Of a stretch of DNA of 64,000 bases, positions 59,056 through 63,854 are shown piece by piece. This DNA comes from Thuidium tamariscinum (taxonomy: Eukaryota; Streptophyta; Bryopsida; Hypnales; Thuidiaceae): contig OX344750.2 in assembly GCA_947034885.2 (NCBI GenBank), positions 14,564,053 to 14,628,052 of the forward strand, in the 5' to 3' direction. Numbering within the stretch: position 1 is the stretch's first letter; each line of letters opens with the position of its first letter. Under the pieces are notes generated by a model that worked only from the letters and a program-made list of their open reading frames with translations, ran no database searches and was not told where the DNA came from. Made by a program: the position numbers and the translations under genes.

Positions 59056-61275
59056 GACCTAAATATTATCATATTTTAAAATTTGAGTTCATTTATTTTA
59101 AAGTCAATTTCTACATGAATTTTGAGTAAACAAATTGATTTCTCAAAAAATTGCTTTCCATGTTTCAAGGCTAAAACATGACAGGGCTTGATTAAGAAAC
59201 TAAAGACTCTAGAAGATCAATTTGAAGTTATCAATGAGCATTATGTGTTGATAAAAGATTACCAAATGGAAGTACCAGATATTGAACAAGCTTCATTTCG
59301 AATGATGGCCTCTAATTTTATATCTTGTAAAGAAGCAATGGACATAGTGCAAGAGGCCAAAATTGGAAATATTAAGAAATTTAGTGAAGATTTAGTAAAA
59401 GAAGTTGATAAACTAAGAAAAGATGTTATTGAGATACGAGCAGCTGCACAACATGAAATGATTTTGAGTGCAGGTATTTGATTCAATAATCTAAAGTCTA
59501 CATTTTAATGATGACTTTAAGAGCATCCCCATGCGAGACCCCGCAAGTAAGGGTGCCAAATGGGGTCTGACATGGGCTGATGGCTAGTGAAGGTGCTTCA
59601 TGCCCCATGCCTACACTCTTAATTCACTCACTAAACACATCTCCCAAGTCAAAGAACTACTTTTATGAAGCTAGGTGAAAGATGTCAGGCCAAGTGTTGG
59701 GCCTCCAAGCTCCGGCTAAACATTCCCTAAAAGTATGTTAGAATTGAGAAAATCAAGGTATAGTGAGCCACAAGGAACAAACACAAAAGTTCAATGCCAT
59801 TGTTACTTTGAAGTCTTTACTGGCTAAATTTTTTTGTTTGGAGTGCCTGGCATGGAGTAGTTTCACAGGGCAAACACACTAGATTATCATTTTTTAGCCC
59901 TTTTGCGTGCAGGCATGGGGATGCTCTAACCCCTAGAAGTACTTAAATGTATGAGGCATCAAATTTTGACATTCACAAAATTTTGAAGCTAAATAAACCT
60001 CACCAAGCTAGTAGTATTTAATTTTGAAAATTTATTTTTGAAGTTTGATTTTAACATCGAATTTTTGAAGATGCGTGGTCATGATTTTTCTATTTGAGAT
60101 TTTATGCAAGGGTGTCCATTTTCATTGTGTTGAGGACTCTTAGTAATTAGTCTCAAAGAAAAAGTCGCATTAAGAATTCTTTTGAAAAAAATTATAGAAT
60201 AGATTTAGAGAAGCGTTAAATTGATTGGAATTATACATGATATGTCCTTTAACCTCATATTTTTTAGGTAACTAATTTCTTTGGTTTGTTGTATGAAAAA
60301 AATATTCAAAGACTTTAAGTTCAAATTTTAAGATCCAATTATGATGATTTTTTTAAAGACTTTATTTTACTTATGAACTAAAGTCATTTGTAAAGGATCA
60401 TCTTTAGAAGCATTAAAGTAACTTTTTGAAGTAAAACATTTTCATAACACACATGAAATGAAGATGTAAATAAAACTTTGAATTATAGATATGATTGATA
60501 GGTAAGAATGTTTGAAGCAACAAATATTATTGATTATTTGAATGAGTTTTAATTATTTACTATACTCCCATGGTGGTTCTATAATATTTAACAATAATTT
60601 CTAATATATTTGTGATGTGTTGTTATTTTTTGTTTGATTTTTAAATTTTTATCATATAAAATTGAATATTATAATTTATTAAACTTGATTTTGAGATTTT
60701 ATTTTGGTATCAATAATGTGTGTTTTAAATTAGAAGTTCATATTTTGATTTTCAAAGTTTCTAACTAAATTTAAAATCATTGTTAATAGATGTTGATGAA
60801 GAAACAATTTTAGATTATATGGGCAAATTACATAATGAAGTCCAAACTCAAAAAGCTCAAGCTAAACGCATTATTGAATATCAACACCTTTTTGAGGTCA
60901 TTTTCATTCTTCAAAAATTGTAATATTCTATAATTTTAAAGAAATGACTATTGAATTTATCAAAATTAACTTATAGATATTTATACTATCAATATGTAAA
61001 GAAATTGAATTGGAAGTTATACAAATTATTTTTAGTTATAAATATAAATGAACTAAACTCTTATAGTCTTGATTTTTGTTTTAAACCTTCTCATGATTTC
61101 TTTAATACTTGTGATATAGACCGATGAATCTAAATTTGATGATTTAGCTCAAGCTTCTGAAGAAGTAAATTTAAGATATTCGTTGTGGCAAGGACTAAGA
61201 GAATTGGCAGAAAGAGGAGTCACTTGGAATGCAACTCATTTTGAAAGTTTGGATGTGGACGAAATGGAAGGAATA
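9632..61275 (+). CDS. Axonemal inner-arm dynein heavy chain, N-terminal part (15 exons, 3' end beyond window)
   Basis: Fifteen exons join in one frame to about 855 residues of a dynein heavy chain tail (DHC_N1/N2-type region). This part of the protein binds intermediate/light chains or actin-centrin and docks the motor to the axonemal doublet; the ATPase ring and stalk lie downstream of the window. Family-typical blocks occur in the expected order: FVYLQPPKIPKSPKYDPYDL, YTMSCKGVT, EFEPLDQWERGYNTF, YKIWRTWAIWKHYVRR, YLFIANIIFSIVLMKIRE, RLLNFVRLCDYLI, GIFHVTTTHAKEFLLPLL and LRYSLWQGLRELAE. These blocks resemble single-headed inner-arm chains (DNAH3/7/12/1/6 group) rather than outer-arm or cytoplasmic chains. 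Ten consecutive introns (3-12) are phase 0; introns 1, 2 and 13 are phase 1. The exons occupy about 2.6 kb of 51.6 kb. Full chains usually exceed 4000 residues, so about a fifth is present. Exon joins are inferred; no transcript evidence is available. Confidence 0.9.
9930..10390 (+). other. Intron 1 (461 bp)
   Basis: GTAAAT donor and ATGTAG acceptor, AT-rich throughout, no internal feature seen. Apparent frames here, such as the read-through at 9930-10000, are intronic. Confidence 0.75.
10391..10570 (+). CDS. Dynein exon 2 (residues 100-159)
   Basis: Contains two dynein-tail signatures: FVYLQPPKIPKSPKYDPYDL and YFYTMSCKGVTLFRDGE. The equivalent segment in inner-arm chains reads like 'Y-L-x-P-P ... 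YNPYDL ... YYT-(M/I)-S-x-x-G-V-T'. The acceptor is CTATGTAG and the donor CAG|GTATTC; phase 1 at both ends. The codon split by intron 1 restores Glu (G + AA). Confidence 0.88.
10571..12482 (+). other. Intron 2 (1.9 kb)
   Basis: GTATTC donor, CCATAG acceptor. Uniformly AT-rich; no terminal-repeat element, RNA gene or coding frame recognised. Confidence 0.7.
12483..12559 (+). CDS. Dynein exon 3 (residues 160-185)
   Basis: This 77-base exon encodes EFEPLDQWERGYNTFRCIMY and then LDIFRQ. It matches the 'G-E-x-E-F-x-x-L-x-Q-W-x-R-E-Y' block that follows exon 2's sequence in inner-arm heavy chains. The codon split across intron 2 gives Glu (G + AA). Donor CAA|GTATGC closes in phase 0. Confidence 0.87.
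12560..12735 (+). other. Intron 3 (176 bp)
   Basis: Smallest intron of the set. GTATGC donor and ATTGTAG acceptor; AT-rich with no internal feature. Confidence 0.8.
12736..12873 (+). CDS. Dynein exon 4 (residues 186-231)
   Basis: Encodes YKIWRTWAIWKHYVRRKTK and continues to YLFIANIIFSIVLMKIRE. In inner-arm dyneins this corresponds to the 'Y-(R/K)-x-W-K-x-(F/W)-x-x-W-(R/K)-x-x-V' block followed by 'L-F-I-x-N-x-x-L-x-x-x-L-x-K-I-R-E'. Phase 0 at both ends; donor GAG|GTAACT. It was too short for simple ORF scans and was found by reading through the splice acceptor. Confidence 0.9.
13710..14006. mobile_element. Mutator-like MITE with 9-bp target duplication
   Basis: Left GGGGAGGACACTTC and right GAAGTGTCCTCCCC are perfect inverses. 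The homology continues inward with interruptions to an ACGTGCGGC / GCCGCACGT pair, giving arms of about 50 bp. Flanks are TTCTAAATC (13701-13709) and TTCTAAATT (14007-14015), an 8-of-9 match. A 9-bp duplication and long arms are typical of Mutator-like elements (known). No internal coding. Confidence 0.75.
14498..14759. mobile_element. MITE, 262 bp, 18-bp terminal inverted repeats
   Basis: TTGAGTTATTTGTAAAGT at the left edge is mirrored by ACTTTACGAATAACTCAA at the right edge, with a single mismatch. A second inner pair uses CCCACTTT / AAAGTGGG-like segments. The target duplication is ambiguous. Non-coding. Confidence 0.7.
15090..15825 (+). repeat. GATTGCAAGAAACAC family, copy at 15 kb
   Basis: The order of blocks (GGCTCAAAATGGTCACAATA, AAATATGGATAATTTATGAA, GAAGATGCCCCTTCTTAA, GTGCACTTGGAGCACATGT, ACCATGAAAAAGTTATCTAA) recurs at 28903-29633 in the same orientation and in reverse within 61416-63009. 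The terminal motif is not well preserved in this copy. Non-coding. Confidence 0.65.
16149..16296. mobile_element. Small foldback MITE next to exon 5
   Basis: Left GGTATAAAAACCTATTTGTG and right CATAAATAAGGTTTTTAACC are imperfect inverses. Further matches inward are TGCCACACTTT with AAAGTGACACATGG. The element is about 150 bp and ends 154 bp before exon 5. A target duplication of TA is possible but not decisive. Confidence 0.55.
16451..16573 (+). CDS. Dynein exon 5 (residues 232-272)
   Basis: Encodes IVVKLWKMRFYHIEVGKIY then SLDGFLEIQSSERDNIKVQ. In inner-arm heavy chains the LLKIRE motif of exon 4 is followed by a His/Cys-Ile-containing stretch and 'Y-x-L-x-x-F'; 'FYHIEVGKIYSLDGF' fits. Both ends are phase 0; acceptor TTTTTTGCAG and donor GAG|GTAATA. 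Confidence 0.82.
18256..19085. mobile_element. TTAA-bounded element, 18-kb subfamily with internal tandem duplication
   Basis: Begins TTAACCCCTAAGTG and ends TTTTAGGGGTTAA. The left part contains CTGCCC...GGGCAG repeats like those of the main family. The right two thirds is a direct tandem duplication of about 285 bp (about 18508-18798 and 18805-19085), each unit ending in a CCCTTGGG...TTTWRRGGTT motif. No coding capacity. Confidence 0.7.
19918..19968. repeat. (TA)n/(TG)n microsatellite
   Basis: An uninterrupted run of TA dinucleotides with a short central TG block. A second TA run lies at about 20683-20703. Both are simple-sequence tracts within intron 5. Confidence 0.85.
22583..23469 (-). 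mobile_element. TTAA-bounded family, copy at 22.6 kb
   Basis: Starts TTAACCTCCAAAGGACTAAC and ends GGAACTTAAGGTGTCAA. The order of internal blocks matches the reverse complement of 32604-33537: the 'GGGCANNTACGTGTG' segment, the 'ATGTTTATGTATGCATGGAAA' segment, GCGGGCAG near 22927, and 'TTGCAATATACATGGTGAAAA' near 23294. The right terminus is decayed. A short plus-strand frame inside (22962-23213) is not conserved as protein. Confidence 0.75.
24206..24854. mobile_element. GATTGCAAGAAACAC family, 650-bp copy
   Basis: Left edge AAGGGTGATTGTTGGAAACA and right edge TGTTTCTTGCAATTGCCCT are inverse to each other, giving a TIR close to GGGTGATTGCAAGAAACACYTGT. Non-coding AT-rich interior. Related to the fragment at 41241 by the 'AGAAAAGTGCNAAATCTCA' interior (reverse here). 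Confidence 0.65.
25566..25957 (+). repeat. 390-bp interspersed repeat, copy 3
   Basis: Third copy of the repeat at 5677 and 7702: GGACCCTAGAGTACCAC, AAGCATTCATTAAAG, AAGGTACACCTATAGGA and GGGTGTTTCCACTATA in the same order and orientation, but inside intron 5, 18 kb from the other two. Confidence 0.75.
27438..27770. repeat. Poly-C/hexamer element, truncated copy
   Basis: Shows C-rich tracts (CCCCGTCCCCTCCCCTC), a TGTATTTGTATTTGTATT-type degenerate hexanucleotide run at about 27570-27650, and a 'CCAATGGCTCTTGATTTTTTG' segment, matching the interior plan of the elements at 30019-30508 and 63101-63576. The long terminal hairpin is not present here. Confidence 0.55.
28468..28807. mobile_element. 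340-bp MITE with about 30-bp inverted repeats
   Basis: CATAACATTCAGTAGCAGGA at the left edge and TCCTGCTACTGAATGTTATG at the right edge are perfect inverses, continuing to GAGYAGACTGC. The interior is not coding; a minus-strand frame across 28714-28938 simply runs through the right arm. The target duplication could not be defined (2-3 bp at most). Confidence 0.75.
28903..29633 (+). repeat. GATTGCAAGAAACAC family, copy at 29 kb
   Basis: Starts near a degraded GTGATT...GGAAGAAACAA end and finishes with GGGTTTCTTGAAATCACCC. Interior blocks are the same as in the 15-kb copy (GCTCAAAATGATCACAACA, GAAGATGCCCCGTCTTAA, GTGCACCTGGAGCACATGT, ACCATGAAAAAGTTATCTGA). Non-coding. Confidence 0.65.
30019..30508. 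mobile_element. Hairpin/poly-C/hexamer element flanked by 21-bp direct repeat
   Basis: One end has a long hairpin (30028-30091; arms GGCAGTTATTGCTACTTTTT... and ...AAAAAGCGGAAATAACTACC). A poly-C tract near 30160, a degenerate hexanucleotide run (TATTTGTATT/CATATCCATATC type, about 30240-30330), a G-rich tract near 30447 and the end CCTGGGTGGTACACCACTTT follow. The 21-mer GTCACACCAAAAAAYGCCATG lies on both sides (29998-30018, 30509-30529) with one mismatch, like a long target duplication. A related copy is at 63101-63576 in reverse orientation. Confidence 0.65.
32604..33537 (-). mobile_element. TTAA-bounded family, copy inside the tandem array
   Basis: TTAACCCCTAAAGTTCC at the left edge, GGACCTAAAGG-type inverse at the right edge ending AGGGGTTAA. 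934 bp. Interior matches the copies at 43466 and 57933 (GCGAAAATCCGGGCAGCTGC near 32830; CTGCCCGAGTTGAG near 33330). Opposite orientation to 43466. The third array unit provides an unoccupied paralogous site near 34826, consistent with one TTAA before insertion. Confidence 0.8.
36002..36397. mobile_element. Harbinger/Tourist-like MITE, copy in array unit 4
   Basis: Left GAGCATCCCCACAGCAATGC and right AAGCATGGGGTTGCTT are imperfect inverses of the terminus seen perfectly at 59521. The interior is unusually G+C-rich for the window (GGCCGGGCCCTGCC; TTGGCCGAGC). The 3-bp duplication is eroded. Minus-strand frames in this interval (35957-36139 and 36064-36282) are antisense to the element and have no recognised family. 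Confidence 0.6.
37918..37994. repeat. Near-perfect 30-bp hairpin
   Basis: The arms TTTCAAAAATCTAGAGAGTA and TACTCTCTGGATTTTTGAAA pair with one mismatch, extended by flanking T and A runs to about 33 bp, around a loop of about 17 bases. No transposon ends or duplication were found nearby. It could be a tiny foldback element or a small-RNA-type hairpin. Confidence 0.65.
40067..40088. repeat. Short palindrome
   Basis: GCAACCCTTTAAGGGTTGTTGC is nearly self-complementary. It sits between simple ATACA-rich DNA and an unremarkable AT-rich stretch. It could be a decayed TIR junction. Confidence 0.5.
41241..41560 (+). repeat. GATTGCAAGAAACAC family, truncated copy
   Basis: Opens with AGGGGTGATTGCAAGAAAGG, the family terminus. 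The interior 'AGAAAAGTGCAAAATCTCAT' matches the reverse complement of the 24.2-kb copy. No right terminus is recognisable. Confidence 0.5.
42156..43088 (+). mobile_element. TTAA-bounded family, old copy just upstream of exon 6
   Basis: Left edge TTGACCCCTAAAACACTA, then GGGTAGGTACCTATTG corresponding to the GGGCAG segment. Mid-element landmarks are TTCATTTGAATAAGTTATGT and CTTGCAATCTTTGTCATC. The right edge ACTTTGATCCTTTACGGATCAA is decayed. Same orientation as the copy at 43466 on the other side of exon 6. A 20+ base A run lies at about 42868. Confidence 0.6.
43232..43435 (+). CDS. Dynein exon 6 (residues 273-340)
   Basis: Begins FTSIIILAIKDACKTALSQL, matching the helical 'x-x-V-x-x-A-C-x-x-A-L' segment of the tail. 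It then runs into a hydrophilic Lys/Glu/Asp/Ser-rich stretch (residues about 297-340, for example SDDSVEGASDGNDKTETSA) that looks like a lineage-specific linker. Phase 0 at both ends, 204 bp. Acceptor GATTGCAG, donor CAG|GTACAA. A TTAA-family element starts 30 bases after the exon end, and an older one ends 143 bases before its start. Confidence 0.85.
43466..44420 (+). mobile_element. TTAA-bounded family, best-preserved copy (955 bp)
   Basis: TTAACCCCTAAACCCCCGGA at the left and TCCGGGGGTTTAGGGGTTAA at the right are perfect 20-bp inverses including TTAA. Internal landmarks are GGGCAGCTCACTACC, GGCGGGCAGCCCGGGCAGCTG (43665-43685) and GCAGCTGCCCGGATTTTCGC (44176-44195). TTAA duplication with CCC-starting ends is the piggyBac pattern (known), but a TA duplication of the Tc1/mariner type gives the same sequence. 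A 66-codon frame at 44138-44338 has a near-identical frame in the copy at 57933, as expected of copied DNA. No transposase. Confidence 0.85.
44428..44551. repeat. Small foldback beside the TTAA element
   Basis: TTCTAAAATGGTGCCCTTCT near 44431 is inverted as GGGCACCATTTTAGAG near 44525, with an inner TGTAC / GTACA pair. About 120 bp. It could be a short MITE. Confidence 0.55.
45414..45809 (+). CDS. Dynein exon 7 (residues 341-472)
   Basis: Largest exon found (396 bp, phase 0 both ends). It contains RLEQARLLNFVRLCDYLI, the highly characteristic 'R-L-L-x-F-I-R-L-x-D-Y-L-I' block of axonemal heavy chains. LEELLYEIRN follows, and near the end FIVELHIKDEILVFEPSYQD, matching 'F-x-x-E-L-x-x-x-x-x-L-x-F-x-P-S-x-x-x-F'. 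Between them is an acidic, Pro-rich insertion (EPQVKEPQPEELEPVASNDP) at residues about 404-428 that is not family-conserved. Acceptor GATAATAG, donor AAG|GTTTAG. Confidence 0.93.
45810..49536 (+). other. Intron 7 (3.7 kb)
   Basis: GTTTAG donor and ATTTCAG acceptor. At 46270-46495 a 'GTGAGCATGTGAGCC ... GGCTCTCACTTTTAGGC' inverted pair resembles a decayed hAT-like TIR. The rest is AT-rich with nothing recognisable. Confidence 0.65.
49537..49734 (+). CDS. Dynein exon 8 (residues 473-538)
   Basis: Encodes MEGYVVGISNVVRYLRRTLY followed by HP and ending ILLAFN. It is the tail segment in which family members have a helical block with a hydrophobic face, then 'I-x-x-A-F'. Acceptor TTTCAG, donor AAT|GTATGT, phase 0. 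The first Met is internal to the protein, not a start. Confidence 0.82.
50880..51543 (+). repeat. Degraded TTAA-family fragment in intron 8
   Basis: Shows the mid-element landmarks (TTTGTTTCATTCTAGATGGA, CAAATATTTTGCAATCTATG, TTAGTGCAAGCCCCTATGG) and the family-like end GGGACTTTAAGGATCAA. The left terminus is not recognisable. Confidence 0.45.
53633..54468 (+). mobile_element. hAT-like non-autonomous element, copy 2
   Basis: Near full-length relative of 1238-2090: starts CAACGAAGCTAGTTTGTGAG and ends AAATAGCATCCCCG. The flanks GTTTTAGAG and ATTCTAGAG agree in 7 of 9 positions, consistent with an aged duplication. The interior keeps the CTCTCGGTACCGAGAG palindrome at about 54032. The poly-A/T runs differ in length. 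Confidence 0.75.
55014..55103 (+). CDS. Dynein exon 9 (residues 539-568)
   Basis: 90-bp exon encoding DIEHLKAPFLEHLERCIANR and KITEERLRKE. Charged helical tail segment. Acceptor GTTGTAG, donor GAG|GTAATG, phase 0. Too short for simple ORF scans; supported by clean splice sites, absence of stops and fit between exons 8 and 10. Confidence 0.75.
55104..56293 (+). other. Intron 9 (1.2 kb)
   Basis: GTAATG donor and ATCTTAG acceptor. AT-rich, nothing recognised. Confidence 0.7.
56294..56395 (+). CDS. Dynein exon 10 (residues 569-602)
   Basis: 102-bp exon encoding VEEKKRTLQDFRIDIEKFIF then QEKDIDSLPNFFNI. Coiled, charged segment typical of the region just before the G-(M/I)-F block. Acceptor CTTAG, donor ATA|GTAATT, phase 0. 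Confidence 0.78.
56396..56755 (+). other. Intron 10 (360 bp)
   Basis: GTAATT donor and TTTATAG acceptor; contains short TA runs. No other feature. Confidence 0.75.
56756..56869 (+). CDS. Dynein exon 11 (residues 603-640)
   Basis: 114-bp exon beginning GIFHVTTTHAKEFLLPLLQK. It matches the 'G-x-F-x-V-x-x-x-x-x-K-x-x-L' block preceding the linker in axonemal chains, then ENIYKLLPKMGGELLQ. Acceptor TTTATAG, donor CAA|GTTTGT, phase 0. Confidence 0.83.
56870..57115 (+). other. Intron 11 (246 bp)
   Basis: GTTTGT donor and TTTTTAG acceptor; no internal feature. Confidence 0.78.
57116..57208 (+). CDS. Dynein exon 12 (residues 641-671)
   Basis: 93-bp exon encoding EFMNEIHEAEKKLRVVPSTV and EEFVDVASFNE. 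It matches the 'L-x-x-x-P-x-x-x-E-E-(L/F)-x-x-(L/V)' block of the tail. Acceptor TTTTTAG, donor GAG|GTCTAA, phase 0. Confidence 0.83.
57933..58883 (-). mobile_element. TTAA-bounded family, copy in intron 12
   Basis: Left edge TCAACCCCTAAAGGTTTTT and right edge GGGCTTTAGGGGTTAA. The interior matches the reverse complement of 43466-44420 almost throughout (AAAATCCGGGCAGCTGCAC near 58163; CTGCCCAGGCTGCCCGC near 58670). A minus-strand 70-codon frame (58014-58226) mirrors the frame in the 43-kb copy. The left TTAA has become TCAA. Confidence 0.82.
59003..59054. repeat. (AAT)n microsatellite
   Basis: About 17 uninterrupted AAT units. Read on the minus strand it gives an artificial poly-Leu frame, which is not a gene. 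Confidence 0.95.
59185..59473 (+). CDS. Dynein exon 13 (residues 672-768)
   Basis: 289-bp exon beginning GLIKKLKTLEDQFEVINEHY, containing YQMEVPDIEQASFRMMASNF and KKFSEDLVKEVDKLRKDV. It corresponds to the tail region where family members have 'x-x-V-x-x-x-x-x-x-x-F-x-x-x-x-x-W/F' and then 'F-x-x-x-L-x-x-x-v-x-x-(F/L)-x-x-x-V'. Phase 0 in, phase 1 out; acceptor CATGACAG, donor CAG|GTATTT. A Tourist-like MITE lies 47 bases downstream of the exon end. Confidence 0.87.
59474..60789 (+). other. Intron 13 (1.3 kb)
   Basis: GTATTT donor and TTAATAG acceptor. About a third is the Tourist-like MITE; the rest is AT-rich. Confidence 0.72.
59521..59926. mobile_element. Harbinger/Tourist-like MITE, intact copy
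   Basis: GAGCATCCCCATGC at the left edge and GCATGGGGATGCTC at the right edge are perfect inverses. TAA flanks both sides (59518-59520 and 59927-59929), the 3-bp TWA duplication of PIF/Harbinger elements. 406 bp, G+C richer than its surroundings, non-coding. Known: plant Tourist-type MITEs often begin GAGCATC or GGGCATC. Confidence 0.85.
60790..60896 (+). CDS. Dynein exon 14 (residues 768-803)
   Basis: 107-bp exon; the codon split by intron 13 restores Asp (G + AT). Encodes VDEETILDYMGKLHNEVQTQ and KAQAKRIIEYQHLFE, a helical charged segment ending in the 'Y-Q-x-x-F' motif common before the next block. Donor GAG|GTCATT, phase 0. Confidence 0.82.
60897..61119 (+). other. Intron 14 (223 bp)
   Basis: GTCATT donor and GATATAG acceptor; no internal feature. 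Confidence 0.75.
61120..61275 (+). CDS. Dynein exon 15 (residues 804-855, last in window)
   Basis: Encodes TDESKFDDLAQASEEVNLRY, SLWQGLRELAERGVTW and HFESLDVDEMEG. This is the 'L-x-x-x-x-x-x-x-x-x-L-W-x-x-x-x-x-W-x-x-x-x-W ... F-x-x-(I/L)-(D/N)-x-E-x-(L/M)' block that closes the tail before the linker. The donor is either ATA|GTAACA (end 61275, phase 0) or AAA|GTAGTT (end 61283, phase 2); I prefer the first as the stronger donor. The next exon lies outside the window. Confidence 0.85.
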
Positions 61276-61415
61276 GTAACAAAGTAGTTCAAATTGAACC
61301 TTTTTTAACTTGCTTTTAAAAAACATATAATCATTTGGTCGAAATAATGTTGATAAAATTTCCTTAGAAATTATAATAATATAATTTTATACTATTACTT
61401 GCTATTTATTAGGCT

Positions 61416-63009
61416 AGGGTGATTGCAAGACACACTTGTCCTTTTTTTTGCTCATAACTTTTTCATCTTTAGTTCGTTTGAATTGAAATTTGGAATGAAG
61501 GTGCACAAAAAAGTTTTACATGTTTTGCAAATTTTTGAATTCCTCAAAAATTATTTTACCATTTTAAAATTGCCCCCAATTGGGTGTCTACCTTGGCCAT
61601 TTGGGGGGGGGGTGTTTAGTCCTATTTTTGACCCCAAAATTCAAATTGGGTCAAATCACACTGAAAGGTACCAAAGGCATTACTTTACTAGGACATGACT
61701 AGAGTTCTTTTTTCAAGTTTCAAAGCTTTGAATTACTTAGATGTTATTATTTTAAAAATAAAATAATAGATGGGTAGTATTGCAATGGATATTTTTGATG
61801 ATTTTGAAAAAAAAATTCATGAAAAAAATCCTTAAATAGATGTAAATTAGGCTAAATTTAGGAATTATTTTACAATATAGCACTTAAGCAGGACTTTTTA
61901 TCAAATTTTTTTATTATTATCAAGTATATAGTTATAAAAAAATATTTTATGAAAATGATTCTTCCACTAAAAATAGTATAATTTTTTAATCAATTAATTG
62001 ATTATTCACAAAGTATTAATTTGTTCTAAGAACAAAATTAAACATTTAATTTCAAAAAATAATAATATAGAGACCTAGATGTCAATAATATATACACTTT
62101 TTGTTTTGACATAATCATCGTTCGGATTATTTTATGTATTGAAAAAAATGTTCAAAAATTCTTACTTCTGAATATTATAGAAAATAAAAATATAATCAAT
62201 TTGTGTTAAAAATGTCCTTTTCTACTCTATCATATGAATATATACATATATAATTTTTTTGGATTCAATCACATTGTAATTCATTAGAAATTAGACTCCT
62301 TTTTGTCCATTTAAAAAGCTGACGCATTGACAATTCAAGTACAATTGGATTTTTAGTAAAGAACTTTTCTTTTTTTTATAAATAAAATACTATTAGTCTT
62401 AACATGACTTGAAGCTCTAATAAAAAAGGACTAAATTATCTTAAATTAGTAGATTACCATTAGAAAACAATAGATTGAAAGAAGCTACATTGCAGATTTT
62501 GGTGTGTCTGACCCCTTTTGTGGTACATTAGAGTGTGATTTGACCCAATTTTGATTTAAAATTGGCATGCAAGAACCTCTACTAAAGTTACACAATTCTA
62601 GAAAATATTTCTGGAAATATTATATTGTCCAACTTCCACATGTGCTCAAAGTGCACTACCTTTGTGTAAGTGTGGAGAATACAATTTATTTTTCCTAAAG
62701 ATGAAAATTGTTGGAGAAGAGCACCTTTAAGTTAGAAAAAAAAAATTTGAATTTTTTTTTTGAATTTTTTTTTAAAAATCAAAGAAAAAAGTGTCTATTT
62801 TCATTGTATTTTCCATTGTCCTTATTTTGTGCATATTTTTTAGAGGTAAATTTTCTTAGGTCTGAATTTAAAAAGACATAATATTCTCATTGCTCTTCAA
62901 ATTATCCATATTTTATTTTACATAAAAAAATAATAATTCCAAAAGTCATAGGACTCATGTAAATAGGCGATTTTGAGACAAAACCCGTAAGTGTTTCTTG
63001 CAACGACAC
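61416..63009. mobile_element. GATTGCAAGAAACAC family, 1.6-kb foldback copy
   Basis: Left AGGGTGATTGCAAGACACAC and right GTGTTTCTTGCAACGACAC are inverse. Inner inverted matches (GGGTCAAATCACACT near 61649 and AGTGTGATTTGACCC near 62531) make long arms. The right arm also carries the blocks of the 15- and 29-kb copies in reverse (GTGCTCAAAGTGCACTACC). The centre (61700-62500) is unrelated AT-rich DNA, perhaps a later insertion. The plus-strand frame at 61423-61698 lies in the left arm and has no family match. Confidence 0.6.
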
Positions 63010-63100
63010 GCTACAAAAAAAATTAGTTTATGACTAAAAGAATACAATCATTCTAAAATTAGCCTTTTATAAAGTTATTTAGTTGACTACACAATGTTCT

Positions 63101-63576
63101 GAAAAGTAGTTGCACACCTCTGTCAATTAGCCCCCCCCCCCCCCCCCTTTTCTAAAAACTTTTATAGGCCATTGATTTTATCAAAAAAAAGATGCTTATC
63201 TTTAAAATCACCGTTGATTTTCCAAAACACCACAAGCCATTGATCTTGTAGGAATTAATTTAAATATAGATATGGATATAGATATGGAACACAAATATAG
63301 ATACAGATACATATTACAAATATGAATATGAATACGAGTATAGATACAAATATAGTACATGGATATGGATATAGTATTGAAATATGAATACGAGTACAAG
63401 ATGAATTGTTCCATATTGTTTGTCGGTGAAACTGGTTTTCGAAAATTACAAGAGAGGGGGGGGGGGGAGTAGGGGAATGAAATTTTAAAATTTTAAAATA
63501 AATTTTCTTTTTTGGCAGTTTCTTTCACTTTTCTAGACATTGTCACACAATGTCCTAAAAAGTGGCAAAAACTGCC
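63101..63576. mobile_element. Hairpin/poly-C/hexamer element, second full copy
   Basis: Reverse orientation relative to 30019-30508. Starts GAAAAGTAGTTGCACACC, then a poly-C tract near 63131, a degenerate ATATGGATATAGATATGGA hexamer run (63260-63400), a poly-G tract near 63457, and a terminal hairpin at 63514-63576 (arms GGCAGTTTCTTTCACTTTTC and AAAAAGTGGCAAAAACTGCC). Flanking direct repeats are not evident here. Confidence 0.65.
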
Positions 63577-63854
63577 AAATCCAAATAAGTATATCCACTT
63601 GTATGAATAGCTTACTTTTAGGGCATTTTCACACTATGACTATGACTATGAGCATCCTAATGGCTTTGCAATTAGACTTGTATTTTCAATGCACATTTTA
63701 TATATATATGAATTTTTGTGATGATATTTTCTCAAATTAAAAGCATATAAATTGTCTTTTAGAAAATTTAAAATAATATGCCAAATTTTTTTATTAATTA
63801 AAAAAAATCAATTGCAAAGCTTTAGAGATTTGAAATCCTTCATTGAATAACGTA

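Larger units (their letters stand above)
57209..59184 (+). other. Intron 12 (2.0 kb), half filled by a TTAA element
   Basis: GTCTAA donor and CATGACAG acceptor. Contains a 951-bp TTAA-family element and an (AAT)n microsatellite. Confidence 0.72.

Noticed and set aside
58851-59072. Minus-strand frame with a poly-Leu run
   Set aside because: Translation of the (AAT)n microsatellite.
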